Origin: Climacium dendroides
Taxonomy: Eukaryota > Streptophyta > Bryopsida > Hypnales > Climaciaceae
Reading direction: 5' to 3'
Length of the DNA: 64,000 nucleotides
NCBI GenBank assembly: GCA_950106755.1
Contig: OX467090.1
Span: forward strand, 10,911,489 to 10,975,488
Below are positions 47,111 to 60,597 of this stretch, piece after piece. The notes beneath the pieces are model-generated. The model made no database searches and was not told the DNA's origin. It was given only the letters and a program-made list of their open reading frames with translations. Numbering within the stretch: the first letter of the stretch is position 1; each line of letters starts with the position of its first letter. The position numbers were made by a program, and so were the translations under genes.

Positions 47111-48734
47111 AGTCATCAACCTCAAATGTGCCAATGACACCAAAAAAACGTCACATCTCCATGTGGTGAAGATATCTTGTTCCAAGAGAAAATGGATTCA
47201 ATGTGAATGAGCCTTACCCTGTGATTTCCCGCGGTAGTGTAGAAATCTCCCCTGTCATCATTCATACAACCATACTTTCTTCTACTCAATCTACTTGATT
47301 ATCCTTATTAAACTCTAATAACAATTCACTTGAGATTTGCATACCAATGAAAGACCACTAACTTGTACTAGGTTGAATTAACACAACCCCAATAATTTTC
47401 AATGGCTTGGAAATGATAACACTTCACAAATGGCACACCACTCCTAGAGTATCTTGTTTGCCAAGGAAAATCAAATGCTAGACTTACGTGTAACATTGCC
47501 ACACCTCACAATCTTAGCACTCAATATTTAGATGCTTGACAATTTCTACGGTTGGACTCATAATTATGCGGTCTTGTGCAAAAGAGAAATATAAAACAAA
47601 TGGAGAAAGTAGTTCTTCTACTTGATCTTGCCTTGACACATGGCTAGGCGACTCTACTTGCAAGTCTTGGAATGAATCAAACAATCTATAGATGTAACTT
47701 CCACTCAAATCTATTTGAATGCTTTGATTTCTGATTAAACCAATGTCCAACTATCCAAAGGTCTTAGAGACACCTTTGCCCTTGTCCATAGTAGAACTGT
47801 ATATTTTAATCACCATTTGTGAGCTCCCAATTTGTCATTTAGAACTCATAATTTTTTGTTTTCTACAACTTTGAAAGTAGTTTTGTATACAAAAGGCTCC
47901 TAAGAGTATAAAACCCAAATAGATATGTCACGTGACAATATTGTATTTGGTCCTAAGTAGATTATTTCCTTTTGAATAAACTCAAATTGTGCATATAAAC
48001 AAGATAGAAATCCAAGTTTTTTATGAATTATAGGTATTTCGTAGAAATTGCCCAAAATTGCCTAAACTTGCCTTGCTTATCACAAATCCTAGCTAAATTG
48101 GTTTGCGGAAACCTATGTGAGAACCCTAAATTTATCCCTAAAGAGTGACTTTAATTTCCCTTTCTATTTTATGAAATAGTAAAAACCTTAATTATTAACA
48201 TGAAGATGAAGAGAACTCAAGATGGATGAAAGAAGGGTATCTATGACTAAAATACAATGTTCTGGGATGTAAATCATAGTAGGAGTTTAATGGCAAAATC
48301 AGTTTGTCAAGATTCTCTTATGAGTGAAAGATTTTCTATTCATCAAAAAATAATGGAGATAGCAAGATTTGATTCTTCTTCTTCATGTGTACAAAATAAG
48401 ATTATGAGATTGTGTATCTTTTGAATAATTCCATTACAGGTTTTACAAAAATATTCAAAATTTTCTAATAGTCAAAAGATCCTCTTTTAAATAGTCAATC
48501 GCCAAATGTTTTGATGAGAAATTTGTAAAAATTATCCAGGGTGTGGTAAAATTTCACTAAAAATTAAAATATATTTTTTCATATTGATAAGATGCTCCAA
48601 TAAATTTCGAGACATTTTGATAGTTAAAAGTACCTAAAGCAATAAGATTCTCCTATGACCAACAAATTAAGAGATTGTTAGTGGAATTGACTAGCATTTT
48701 GGGAGCATACAATCCATATGATTGCAAATGTGGC
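47111..48734. other. Intergenic or retroelement-flank sequence
   Basis: No supportable gene. A 78-codon minus-strand frame at 47514-47750 has no recognisable domain. An LTR for the gag-like remnant might lie here, but I could not find TG...CA ends with a partner. Confidence 0.35.
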
Positions 48735-48885
48735 TCATGTTCAAAATGACTCATCGTTAGTCATTGGACTTAGTCATATTGTAAATTATATATAGTGCTT
48801 TCTGCTTGAGTCATATTTTTTATATTTTACGATTGATTGTAGTCATATTTTGTAGTCATAAAATACCAAATTTATTGTAGTCGAG
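48735..48885. mobile_element. Relic of a CACTA right end
   Basis: GAGTCATATTTTTTATATTTTACG and GTAGTCATAAAATACC, ending TTATTGTAGTCG, follow the order and spacing of the right end of the CACTA element at 31094-33345. The terminal TAGTG is mutated and no left end is visible. Confidence 0.5.
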
Positions 48886-51800
48886 AGAGATATAAACAAT
48901 CTTTTCACCCTATATAAGGGCATTTTCTTGCTAATTAAACTCAATCTATTTTCATACAAATTTAAGTAATATCATAGAGAGTATATGCAACATTAGTGCA
49001 AAGAAATAGAAGCTGTTCTCAAACAAAATATCCTTGTATCAATTATCTTTAGGTCACGACTTAGTTGGGACGGAGGATGGGTACCGTATAGTGGTATTCT
49101 ACTACTCATGCTCTAATCAAGTTACAAGCTAAACACATATGGAATATTGATAAAGCAAGTTCATAATATAAATTGAGTATGAATTCACAAGATACTCTTA
49201 CAAACAAACAAGACAATGAATAATTGGTCTTCTTATGAACTTCATATACATTAAGGTCTCTAGTTCCAACTCTAAAATCTTAACAATTCAAATTTTACAA
49301 GTGAAGTGAAAAAACTAAATAAAGCAAACAAAGCATATTGAAATAAGAAGCAAGTAAAATAGACTTTCATGATTGTTGAACTACACTCCAATCTTAGGAA
49401 GTTACACCTCACCTGTGCCCATGCCCACCAAACAAATAAGAAGTATGTTAGAGGACATATACAAGGTATCTTCAATGTTGCTTCACATTGTTATCCAAAG
49501 CAAAGATTTTAGCATGTAATAAAATTACAATTATAAATATAAACCATATAGCATATAGATTTACAACTAAAATAATGCTACACATGGACATCATCTCCAT
49601 ATCCTTATACCTTAGTAAAGTGTGGAAAACAAAGCACCAATTTTGGCTAACTTGTTGTGTGCCAATTTTAACAAGCCTTTTGGGATCCCATATCTGCATA
49701 TTGTTTAAAGTCAATACAACTATATAAGTCTTCTATTTGCTATCTAGTAGCACCAATGTGTGCATATAGATAGAGCCTAGGTATTGTGTTGGTTACATAT
49801 TAGTTGTATATAGCTTGGTGTAATTTATTGTCATTTGACATGATATCAATTGCTTTGTTGCGCTTTTGAATTATATGTGGAACATTTGTCCAAACCCTAG
49901 TGGAAACCTTCCATAGAATAATATACATACAACTATATGTATATGCTTGTCAAATCACATATATAAATATGCAAAGGTTACAAAATTAAATTGTCCAAGA
50001 TGTTTTCTGACTTTGCTAGATTGTGTATATATTATTTTGGTGTAATCTCAACTAGTAGTAGATGAGAGAGAGAAAGAAAGAGAGACTAGAATAGATAGCA
50101 TAGGATAGTAGTAGAATTAAGAAGAAAATCAAATGAGCCTAGGAAAATAGTAGAGGCGGTGGAAAGAGAAAGGAGAACTTTCAAACTCCATAGTCAAATT
50201 AGCATTGCAAAAAACAAATAGTTGAAAAAAAGTGGAGTACAATTGCAAATGAAGTAAAACAAAATTAAAAGAAGAAAAGGGCAATTGAAGAAGAAGAAGT
50301 TGGAGGATGGATAGGATTAGGAAAAATCTAAGAGAAGCAATTCAAATCATTAGAAATTTAAATAAACAATAATTGACTTGAATAGGAGATAGGAGATTTT
50401 GAAAATCAATTATTCTTTTGAAGTTTGAATCAATTATATATTCCATTTAAATTCAACTAGAAAAATATAAATATGGTCAAAGGTATGTTACTAAATCCCT
50501 ATTCTCACTTCAAAGTGTTTTAATTAGCAAGTTTTAATTAAAGCCAAGGCCTAAGATCAAATCAAACCACTAGGACAAAATGTTGAATCAAGTTTGAATT
50601 TAGAATCATATAATAGAGGTCTAGAGGTTTTCAAAAACATTAAACATATAATAAGTGAAATTTGAAGCTAAAATGAGAAAGATATAGGTAGATGAAGTTT
50701 AGAGAATAAGCTGAATGAACTTTAGTCAAAATCATTCAATGAAAACATGAATGGAAACTTAGGAGTAGGAAAATAGAAAAAAACATAAGTGAAATTAAAA
50801 ATTAGTTTTTAATTATAGACTAGTAGAAAACAACGGATGAAATTTGAAGTATTGATTAGCAATCAAACTTCATCCATCTATAGCTTCCACTAAGGAAGTC
50901 CAATTATTAAGTGGCTTAGCATTTTGAAAATCTAATTTTGGTTTCTACAAAGAAAAAATGTAGCATTTTAAAAATAACAAATTAACAAAAGAAATTTTGA
51001 ACCTTAAAAAATGAGATAGATCCTAATTTTAAAACCTTTGAAGACAACCAAGTAATGTCCTTAGTTTAGTTTCTTATAGTAGAAACTTAGAGGAGTTTGC
51101 AATTTGCTTCTCTTACAAAAACCCAAAACTATAGTATAATAGTTCTTTATTTTAGGGAATGGTCAAATAGTCTAACATTTAGTAACTAAAATCATTTGTA
51201 ATTTAGATTTCAATGGGATTTATTTCCAAATTTTACAAGTACAAGAATAGGATTTTCAAACTTAGGACTTGCTCGGATGGGAACAAAATAGTGGCATAGG
51301 CTTATAAAAGTGCCCTTTGTGAATGGACCATTGTCAACACATGGATTGATCAACCATGCCTTAAGAGAGTACATAAAAGACAAGTGGGACGGGACTTGAC
51401 ACTATCTCTAGGCTTGCAAAAGTTCACCACTTGATAACTAAACTGTTTGAGAGGGATCTTGGTATTGCTCCCAAGTAGAAGTTGACTAACCTTGAATTCT
51501 TCCTAATCAAGTAATGAAGTAGGCTAATTGAGCCTAAATCGGAGCCAAATGAGGGCAAACTGATGGAGTTTCAAAATAGATAAGTCCATTAGATTAGGTC
51601 TTTGGAAGTTATATATCTAAGGTAATCCAAACCATGGGCTTATTTAATGCCACCTTTGAAGACTTAGCCATTTTAAACATAATAAGTGAGTACTTAGACA
51701 TTGTGGAGTTAGCTACCTAGAACGCAATGAAAATATTGAAGTGGATGGCTACTTTATTCCAAACTCAATGCTTTCGACATCAAATAATGTCAATGAAGGC

Positions 51801-52276
51801 AATGACCCTATTTGGTGGGGGTGAGTGTCACATCTCTATCTCCTTGGGGTGCCCAAAGTGCTTTAGTGAGCAAGGGAGAACATCCCAAGCCTTGCAAGAG
51901 CCTAAGAAGGGAGAAATGGATGTCTTCCGAGAAAATAGGGCGCAATAGCGCGCGCTCTAGATTTGAAAGGTATGATAGTGTATTATACATGCTTAAAAAT
52001 TCCTTGAGAATATACATCCAACTACCCAAAGAATGCATGATTTGGACTTGGGAGCTAAAAGTTATGGCCATTTAAAGTTGGTGGTGTTTTGATGACGCTA
52101 AGACACTTAAGGGCTAGGAGTGAGAGGTTCCCAATGAATCCTTTATGGAAATATAACATGTAATATATTATTGAAAAGATAAAAATACAAAGAAATTAGA
52201 ATGACAAGCATTACACGGTTTTAAGCTATGTGTCCAAAGTTATGACCAAGAGGAGAGTTGGGGTGAAGGCGTGACA
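48886..52276. other. AT-rich intergenic sequence
   Basis: No gene supported in more than 3 kb. There is a purine-rich patch (GAGAGAGAGAAAGAAAGAGA-like) near 50060-50340. Short opposite-strand frames near 51.8-52.1 kb lack any domain. Confidence 0.4.
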
Positions 52277-52279
52277 CCT

Positions 52280-52436
52280 CACTACTAGAAAATTCATATT
52301 TTTTGTTGATTTGGACGTGTTGATCATCAACATTTTTTTGTTGAGTTGGACAGTAATTTGTTGATTTGGACAGAAATCAACAAAAAAGTGTTGACGTCCA
52401 AATCAACAAAAAATATGAATTTTCTAGTAAGTAGTG
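52280..52436. mobile_element. CACTA-type MITE, 157 bp
   Basis: It starts CACTACTAGAAAATTCATAT and ends ATGAATTTTCTAGTAAGTAGTG; the arms are near-perfect inverted repeats of about 40 bp through TTTTTTGTTGATTTGGACG, apart from a 4-bp TTAC insertion near the right tip. CCT flanks both ends (52277-52279, 52437-52439), the 3-bp duplication of CACTA elements. Confidence 0.85.
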
Positions 52437-52439
52437 CCT

Positions 52440-54879
52440 CCTCCGGTGAACCTGAATCTTTGAAGGGCCATAACATTGCAAGAACTTGTCCAAATGGAAC
52501 AAGTGAGAAATCCATCAACATCTACTCATTGCAAAAATATCCAAAATGGACTTGCATATGGGATTTGAATCTAGGGCCACAAAGTTACATTGTTTGGAAG
52601 TTCAAGAATCCAAACGGTAGCATAACATTGTAATTTTGGTTATAATTGGGTGGTCTTTCACAACCCAAGTGTATTTGGAGTTCTCCTTTGATCTAAGATG
52701 GGGGTCTACTGAATACTACAAAAAATACTATAGGAAAGATTGGTCTTCCTCTTCACTTCCTCTTAGAGCCTTGGTAAGTTCCAGTAACTTAAGATAGGTG
52801 ATGCAAGTTCACCACCAGGTCTAAGGCACCATAGGACACTAGTGTGAGTGTCCCATGACACTGGTTGGATGGAATCCTACTCTTTGCTAGGCCATTTTCC
52901 ATTTGTCTCAAGGTATAAATCCCAATTAGTAACAAAAAAACAAATAGCAAATACTCATGGACCTAAAATAGAGTTGGGATGGCATTTAAGGGCGGGGAGT
53001 AGTGCCTCCATCCGGTGCTTGAACATGAATGGAAGTTCCGCCCCATATCACCAAGTGACATGTCCGGTGTCATGAGTGGGGTGTGCGTGTTAGGAGTCCC
53101 AAGGATTGGGACTTGGTAACGAATATTGCAAAATGGGAACTAACATTGTGGGTGCTTGGCATGTGTAGTGTTAATAAGTTGAGATTCAAGTAACACTAAA
53201 AGTAGAGCATGATGAACCCATTAAAAGTTGTAAGCTGTTATTTGGATTGCGGCAACCTTGGCCTATTGTCTCCCTTTAGTACTTATCGGTGGCTTGTGTT
53301 AACCTACAATGTCGCTTCAAATTTGCCTATGCGACAATCCAACTCACTAGGATCAATGATGCTTCCGATTTCAATCAACATCTTCTACCTACACCTCAAT
53401 GACTCTTTGGAGGCTCCTCGGCATTGATATCCTTCCAATGCTTATTGTGCCTCTACCCTGTGCTCACTGCATCCATCACAAAAAGCCCAATATGGCACTT
53501 GAAAATCCATTAAAACAATCCAACTTCCTCACAAGATATTGTAATAATTTTTGAGATTGTTCTCGACCATTCGATTGAAGAACGTTTGCATAAGTTTCAT
53601 GCATGCTTGTAGTCATGTCTAAGATTGTGTTCCATTTCCCTATCTATTGATCTTTCCCATTAGCATATCTTGAACTAGTGGCTTTTCTAAATGTAATCAA
53701 ATGAATTGGGAGAGCTTAGAACTTGTAATGATGTTTAGACATCACCATTTGTCCATTTAACTTAACGGCACAACAAAAATGAATGATTATGGAGACAAAA
53801 TTTAGTCACATGCACTAGTCCTACAATGATATGAATGTTGCTTTACATTTGATCTGTGGAATTATGTACTCTAAACGCAACTTTTAGACTCATCATTGCT
53901 TTTGATATTCTAAACAAACTCATGTTTGTTTGAACAAATTGCCAAAGATTTTGCATACAAGATTTTGTCATTTAGTTCACCTAAATCCAATAACTTTTGC
54001 ATACCTTTCTTCATGTCTTGAGACCAAGCCAAAATACTCATTCTTTGTCCTGCTTGATCAACAATTTCTTTCCCTACACCAAAGCTAAAATATTAGCTAT
54101 TCAACAAATCAAGATACTTGAAATGCACAACCGCGTGGTAATCTCAATTTCAACAATAATCTTTATTTACTCTAATTTTCCTCATTGTCTACACATATCA
54201 AAGTCCTATAGACCAATCACAGACATCATTAAATCTCACTAGTGCTAAAGCTGTCATAGCTCCAAGACCTATTTCCAAGGCTAAAAAAAACCTAAACTAT
54301 GGCTATGAGGCTTGAACTTGAGCTCCTTTAGCAATTCCAGCATATGATAAACGCCTAAAAAATACCTCAAATCTAGTTTTTGAAGCAAAAAGAAGTTATT
54401 TTATCACCAATGAATGGGAAGTACCAGCATTTAGTTACAAGCTAGCCAAATTTTTTTGAAGATTTCCAAATGACATTGAAATGATTCGGATGAGGTTCCG
54501 ACCCAAAAAAAAAGGTTTTAGAAAATGGGCCGGTTAAGGAAAAAAATCCCGGCAATTTGGCCGTTTGCCCTTGGAGTATGTAGGAAAGTGACCGATTGAA
54601 ACTTCTCTTTTTCAGCAACTAGCTGACTGGGCATATACTTTTTAGGAAATTTTTTTAACATGTACATACTACATAGCATACCTATAAGTTTTATTAGTGA
54701 CATAATTATGCCTCCCTGTGAATCACTAGCATGCAGTCCTGCACAAACAGACTTTTATTGTTGTTTAATTGCTAGTTTGGCACTCTAGCATTTCTAGGCG
54801 TACTAGCAATCTAGCACCATTGATGAGGGTCATCTTGATCATACAATCGCAGCCATCGATGAGAGCTAGGATTGTAATC
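52440..54879. other. Intergenic sequence
   Basis: No supported gene. Moderately mixed composition at 52.7-53.5 kb, but frames are short and unrecognised, and I found no paired transposon ends. Confidence 0.35.
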
Positions 54880-55897
54880 TTAGGGATTAGGGTTTGGTGC
54901 TTTGACCGACGCAGTTTCTTCTCTCTCACATAGCGTCACGGACTTGCAGTCACGCTCAGTCGCTCACATGTTGTCCCGATTTCCACCCTGCGGTTTCTCA
55001 CGGTCACGCGGCCCCACCCCTCCACAAAGCAGCGCCTCTTATCACAAGCAGACTCAACAAGAGAGAGAGGCCGCACCCTGAAATTCTTTTCTTCACGCCC
55101 ACAGGGACTTGTATGCTCTTCCATCAACACATCAAGTCTCTAAGTTTTGTAATTCGCCGAAAACCTTGCCACACTGGGATTGGAGTGAGTTTTAAGTGCC
55201 TCGGGAAGGGAAAGACGGCATTTGGCCGCTATTTGTAGGAGTAGCACCAACAATGAGAATGTGACGACGAAGTCGATAAAGAGCTTGTTTTGAAGTATCT
55301 AGCGTTTGTGCTTCTTGCACTCGGATTGCAGACGTTGTTCAAGGATTTTCAATTTGTGATTTGGTAGTTCTGGTGGAAAGGTCATGAGTCCCCGTGTTCA
55401 TCACAAGATTGGTGATGAATTTGTTCCCGCAAATCTATGGATCTACCTTCTTGGGTTGCTTTCTGAGTTGCTGGAATTGTTGGGTTTTGTTCAAATTTGG
55501 ATTTTGGGATTGGATTCATCCCAGTATCCTACAATTCCCACCTTAGTTTCTCTTAGACTCTCCCTTAATCCATCTCTCATGTTGGTTTTGCCTTTTGAGT
55601 TCTGAAATTGTGTGTATGCTACATTCAGCAGGCCAGCTTCGGTGAGGTACTGAGGTCCTAATTTAGCAGTCCATCCATTTCTGCTTTCGGTGAGGCACTA
55701 AGACGCAAATTCTTTTGGTGACGTACAATCTGGTGATCAATATTGAATAGACCTCAATTTCCTTCCACTCTTGGTTGGGGGCCTCGTTGTGGGCACTTGT
55801 ACCGTACAACTTAGTGCTGAATTTGGCTTCAAATTAGATATGTCTGATTAAACATTGCACCCTTTTTTTTCGTTGGCTGAAATGTAATTGTCTCTAC
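54880..55897. other. GC-richer stretch with telo-like motif, unidentified
   Basis: It begins with TTAGGGATTAGGGTTTGG (about 54879-54896), then about 250 bp of C/G-richer sequence and a 73-codon frame (55384-55605, MSPRVHHKIGDEFVPANLW...) without a known domain. It could be the promoter and leader of a host gene captured next to the hAT element, or the 5' part of that element. I see no conserved coding. Confidence 0.3.
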
Positions 55898-56045
55898 TAT
55901 TTTTGAGGTTTAGGGTGCTTTGAGCTCAATTTAGGGTGCTGTCTTTGAGGTTTAGGGTGTTGCCTTTGAAGTTTAGGGTGTTGTCTTTGAGATTTAGGGT
56001 GTAGTCATGGCCTCATGGGTGCTATCTTTGTTTAGGGTGCAAGTT
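55898..56045. repeat. Degenerate 24-bp minisatellite containing TTTAGGGTG
   Basis: Five to seven units of the form GTCTTTGAGGTTTAGGGTGTT with variants, just upstream of the hAT transposase remnant. Telomere-like core with an invariant TG instead of TTT. Confidence 0.75.
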
Positions 56046-56393
56046 TTAGAAAATTCCTTCCCCTTTTTTTTCCAACACTACAATTTCTTGTAGTCATTGA
56101 TTTTGGCCTTACTCTTTGTTGTTAGCTGTTAATGCAGTATTCATGACTAAGGGGTAGAGATCCCTTACTACCCATTACTTTGCCAAATCGCGGGAGATGG
56201 ACATTGCTGACTTGCCATCTTTTATATGCAATAGCACTGGATTGGAAGACACTTTTTCTTTAGGTGCAGATGAATCACCCCCTCTCAAGTAGAACTTGTA
56301 CTAGGTTTGTGGAAAAACTAATGGTGCTTACAATTTGAATGGTTGTAATTTTTTGCCGATGCTGGCAAAGGTTTTTGCAAAATCTGTGTAGGA

Positions 56394-57414
56394 AAGGGAG
56401 GCCGCTCTGTATATGCAAAAGAGGGGCCGAAAAACTTGAAAGTGTCAACCTTTTTGGACCACTCTCGATCAAATGAGCACAGGCGGCTTGCTTAGGCTTC
56501 CAACAATGGTGTGAAAATTATGGAGAAAGCCATTGTCAACAGCCAACGTGCTTGTGATCAAGCACTCCTCACTTTATTCAAGGCAGCCTATTTTACAGGG
56601 AAGCAATCTCTCCCTTATAGTAAATTCCCTACTTTGTGTACGTTATTAAAATCAATGACAGCCCCAATCACTGCCACTATGTATTAGGATGAAAAGGCTT
56701 GTGTAGACCTAGTTTGTTGTATTTCGGTGGTATTGCAGAAAAAGATCCTTTGCAGAATTCATAACTCCCCTTTCTTTGGCATTATGATAGATGAGTCCAC
56801 AGACATTAGTGTTACTAGTCATCTTGTTGTTTTTGCAACCATTCTTGAGGAAGGGTTGCCCATTATACTTTTTTTAGGCTTGTTGCAGATAAAGGACGAC
56901 AAGAAAGACGCTACAATGATTTTTGATACTCTACTTTCTCATCTCCGAGCTTGGGAGTTGAATTTGTGCAAATTTGTGGCTTTTGGCAACGATGGGACAA
57001 ACACGATGGTTGGTAGCCAAGGCGGTGTAGCAACGAAAATCAAACTACATGTTAACCCATTCCTCCTCTCGTGTTATTGCATTGCTCACCGCACGAATCT
57101 AGCAGCTTTAGATGTTGCTAAAGCCCTAAATTGCAAGACCCTATCTGTTGAAATTGATTATGTGTTGAATTCAATTTCAATTTTTTTCAACAAATCTAGC
57201 AAATACAAACATGCGATTATATCTTTATAGAAAGAATTTTCAGATGCCAAGAAGGCCATGAAATGGTATCATAAGATCCGTTGGCTCAGCCGATGGCAGG
57301 CTGTTACTGCTTTGTGTGATTCTCTAGAATCATTTTTTGTTCTTTTTGCAAACTGAGGATGAGAAGGATTCAGTTCAAGCTAAGGCAGTGTTGCAAAAAT
57401 TGGGTCAATCCAAG

Positions 57415-57484
<70 letters not shown>

Positions 57485-58397
57485 GTACTTCCTAGTTGAC
57501 ATCTTGCATTCTTTGGCTATGCTTTCTAAAGTTTTCCAAAATAAGTTTGTTGATGTTACCACCATTGGCAGCATAATTCGTAGTGAGATTTCTCAATTGC
57601 GCATGTTGTTCATTGTTGAATCTTGTGACTTGAATGTTGCTACATTCAATGAAGATATTGGTTTTCATGTGTTGCCAGAGTATGGCTTTCATAGGGGTTA
57701 CTTAAGGAGGCTACAATCTGAAATTCATGGCAAGATGTTCCATGGTTTTGAAATGCAAAGGTGCAAGCTGGGAACAGACCTAGGAGAGGTGCTAGATTTT
57801 CAAAGGTCTTTTGCTGAAGCTGTTTGTACAATTTTAGATGCCCGATTCAAGGATAATGACCTCATTTCTTGTTTTAAAGTTTTAAATCCTACTAACATGC
57901 CTTCAAGGCAAGTGGGCTTGCAGAATTGGTTTGTTGTAGAATAGGAGACTTTGTTGGCCCATTTCAGTGTGAATCACTCACAAGCAGGTTTCACTCTCCC
58001 TGCCCTTGTTGATATTGCAGCATGTAAGCAGGAGTTTCTCTCTTTTAAATTGCAGTGTACTAGCGAATGGGGGGACAAAAATTTTAGGGACTTGTGGGGT
58101 ATGATCACGTAGAACCATTCATTGCAAGTCCGCTACCCTAACCTTCTTGTTCTTGCTAAGTTGGCTACTGTGCAATGTGTTTCTACAGCGACTTGTGAGC
58201 ATGCTTTCAATATACAAAATCTAATTAAAATTAGAGTGAGGAATAGGTTGGCTAGTAAAAATTTGGAAGCAATGCTACAAGTTGCATTGGAAGGCCTAGA
58301 TGATGAGATAGATGACATGTTCTTTGTGATGCTATCCAACTATGGAAGAACGATAGCAAATATCAATTTTTATATTCTAACCTTTCTTTACATTTGA
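56394..58397 (+). pseudogene. Decayed hAT-superfamily transposase (ZNF862-like, DUF4371 plus hAT dimerisation domain)
   Basis: Three long pieces lie in the same frame. From 56394: RSVYAKEGPKNLKVSTF, then MEKAIVNSQRACDQ and SLPYSKFPTLCTL; the RNase H-like catalytic start FFGIMIDESTDIS; GNDGTNTMVGSQGGVATK; CYCIAHRTNLAALD; KKAMKWYHKIRWLSRW. After a frameshift and the (TA)n array: YFLVDILHSLAMLSKVF, a middle region, and the hAT dimerisation block CVSTATCEHAFNIQNLIKIR...LASKNLEAMLQVALEG. In-frame stops are TAG at 56493, 56685, 57228, 57942 and 58110. No complete TIR pair was found. Such genes are sometimes domesticated, but the stops argue against it here. Confidence 0.85.
57418..57482. repeat. 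(TA)n microsatellite inside the hAT remnant
   Basis: A 65-bp pure TA run located where related transposases read Tyr-Ile before FLVDILHSL. It shifts the frame back to that of the upstream part. Confidence 0.9.
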
Positions 58398-58605
58398 GTG
58401 GAATAGGTGGAAATAGTGTGAGTCATGCATCTTGTTCATCCGGGGCACTTGAGATTGATGGTAGTGGTTTTTGACTTGTAATAATAATTGTACTAACCAG
58501 CCTCTAGAAAATACTTGGACCCTCTTTTGGATCCTTGTATTTTCCAAAGGCTACATCCTTGGTCCTAGATAGGTAGGGGCTTGGCTAGGTTCAACTCCTG
58601 CCAAG

Positions 58606-58720
58606 GATACTAGAAAAAAAATGGGGAGGGAAAGAAACCCCCCCAATGATCCAAAAAAAATGGGGAGGGAAAAAAAAACCAACGATCCAAAAAAAAAGGA
58701 GAGCTAAAAGAACCCCCCTT
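58606..58720. repeat. Purine-rich short tandem repeat
   Basis: About three units of 30-45 bp with ATCCAAAAAAAATGGGGAGG and variants, followed by CCCC runs. Degenerate and non-coding. Confidence 0.6.
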
Positions 58721-60044
58721 AACGAAAACAAAAAACCGGCTCCATTTTGCAGAATAAGGAAAATGGCCAAATGGAAATATAGAAATCCGGCAATTTACCG
58801 AATGAAATTTCAAAATGAAGGATTCTAACCGGAAAAAAACCACTTCTCAGGTTAGCATTTGACTAAAAATGTAAAAAACCAAGGCAACCTTAGGAAGCAC
58901 GGAAATTGTCCATTTTGAATTCAGAAACTTCCCGGACAGTGTTTATCACTACATTTATACCTATGGATATAAAGAGTGATTGCAAGAAATACATGTCCTA
59001 TCATTTTTGTCCCCTTACCTCAAACAAATATTTTTTTGCTCATACTTTTGACATTGTATATCCATTTTACATGAAATTTGAAAGAAAGGTACACATGGTG
59101 ATTGTAGATGTTGAGAAAACTTTTTCACTTTTTCAAAATTAATTTACTGCTTTTAAATAGATGTCCATCTTAGCCATTTTGAAGGGTATTAGTACTATTT
59201 TTGGCCCAAAAATGCAAATTTGAAGATCAAAATTAGATTACAAGGACTTCTACAAAATTTACACAATTTTGCAAAGAGATTTAAAAAAAAAAAAAAAAAA
59301 CTATTCATCTTTTATATGTGTTTATTACCTTTGTGCAAGTGTAGAAAACACAATTTTTTTCCCAAAGATGAAAATGGTTGAGAAGGAGCATCTTCAATTT
59401 AGAAAAAATGACTTCATATTTTTTATTTTTTTGAATATTTTAACTATTTTCTAAAAATCAAACATCAAAGTGTCAATTTTCTTGATATTTTCCATCATGC
59501 ATTTTTGTGCATAACTTTTAGAGAGAAAGTTTTCTAGGTTTGAAAAAAGAGACATACTATTTTCAATGCCTTATAAATTATCCATATTTAATTTCATATA
59601 AGAAAAATATTTCAAAAGTCACAAAACTCATTGAAATAGGTTGTTTTGAGTCAAACTAATAGGTGTTTCTTGCAACAACCCTAGAGTCATCTTTTTCAAG
59701 TAAGAATTGATGAGGAAAAGCTCCTAAAGAAGCTAGAAAAACTCACAAGTACCATAAAGTCAAGTCTCACTATGAAAAACCCTCCTTTTTTTATAAGTAG
59801 AAAAACATAGAAATAAGTATTTTGGAAGATCAAGCATGATCTTGTTGATGTCCAACAATATTTGTTTGAATTAACGTGGCAAAAATATGAAAAAAGTTGA
59901 GAAAATGCGCCATATTTCTAACCATACCACATGGGATTTTTTTCACTTGATCCAAAGATGATGTGGTAGCTAATATAGCACCTAACGTTACGCCGTCTAA
60001 GAAGATTAAAATTGTTTTGAACAACGTCAACTTAAACGTCTACT
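58721..60044. other. AT-rich intergenic sequence
   Basis: No supported gene or element. It includes a poly(A) run of about 20 bp at 59281-59300. Confidence 0.4.
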
Positions 60045-60597
60045 CGGGGGGTGTACTCCCCTTTTTTTATGTTAGCATGCGTACAAAACTTTGGACCCCT
60101 ATATACTTTTTGAATTTTAAATAAATTAAATGAAAAAAATATGAATAGATTTTTCTACTTTGAAAGTTTATGTTTTGAATTATTGATATTTTTTTGTTAA
60201 TAATAATTGGTTACAAATTTTGAAGTAAAATGATACACTGTAGAACTAAAAAATCATTTTCACACCCTTATATTATATAAAAAAAAATTGTCTAAACGAT
60301 GAACAAAAAATTTATAAAAATAACTCTCTATTTAAAGTTCATTTTAAGTTGAATGTTGATGCAATGGTCATCTAAATGTGTTCTCTCAAAATATTTGAGT
60401 TAAAAAAACATGCCATTTTAGTGCATTTTTAACCTCTTCTAGAAATCATTTCATATTTTATTTAAGTTTGAAAATTTGGGAGTAGAATCCTATAGTCATT
60501 AGTAAACAATGCTCAAAATATGAAGTTAAAATTATAGTTTATTAAAAACCACTTGTTCACATGTGGTTTGTTGTAGTAGAACTAAGTGCACCCCCCG
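60045..60597. mobile_element. Putative TIR element with C/G-tract ends, about 553 bp
   Basis: Left end CGGGGGGTGTACT and right end AAGTGCACCCCCCG are imperfect inverted repeats in a very AT-rich interior. The ends closely resemble those of the hAT MITE at 62021-62115 (CCCGGGGGGTGCACTAC). I could not find a matching 8-bp duplication, so boundaries are approximate. Confidence 0.5.

Noticed and set aside
60045..60597. Firm hAT assignment for the 553-bp element
   Set aside because: Ends resemble the nearby hAT MITE, but the flanks show no 8-bp duplication, so I kept it as putative.
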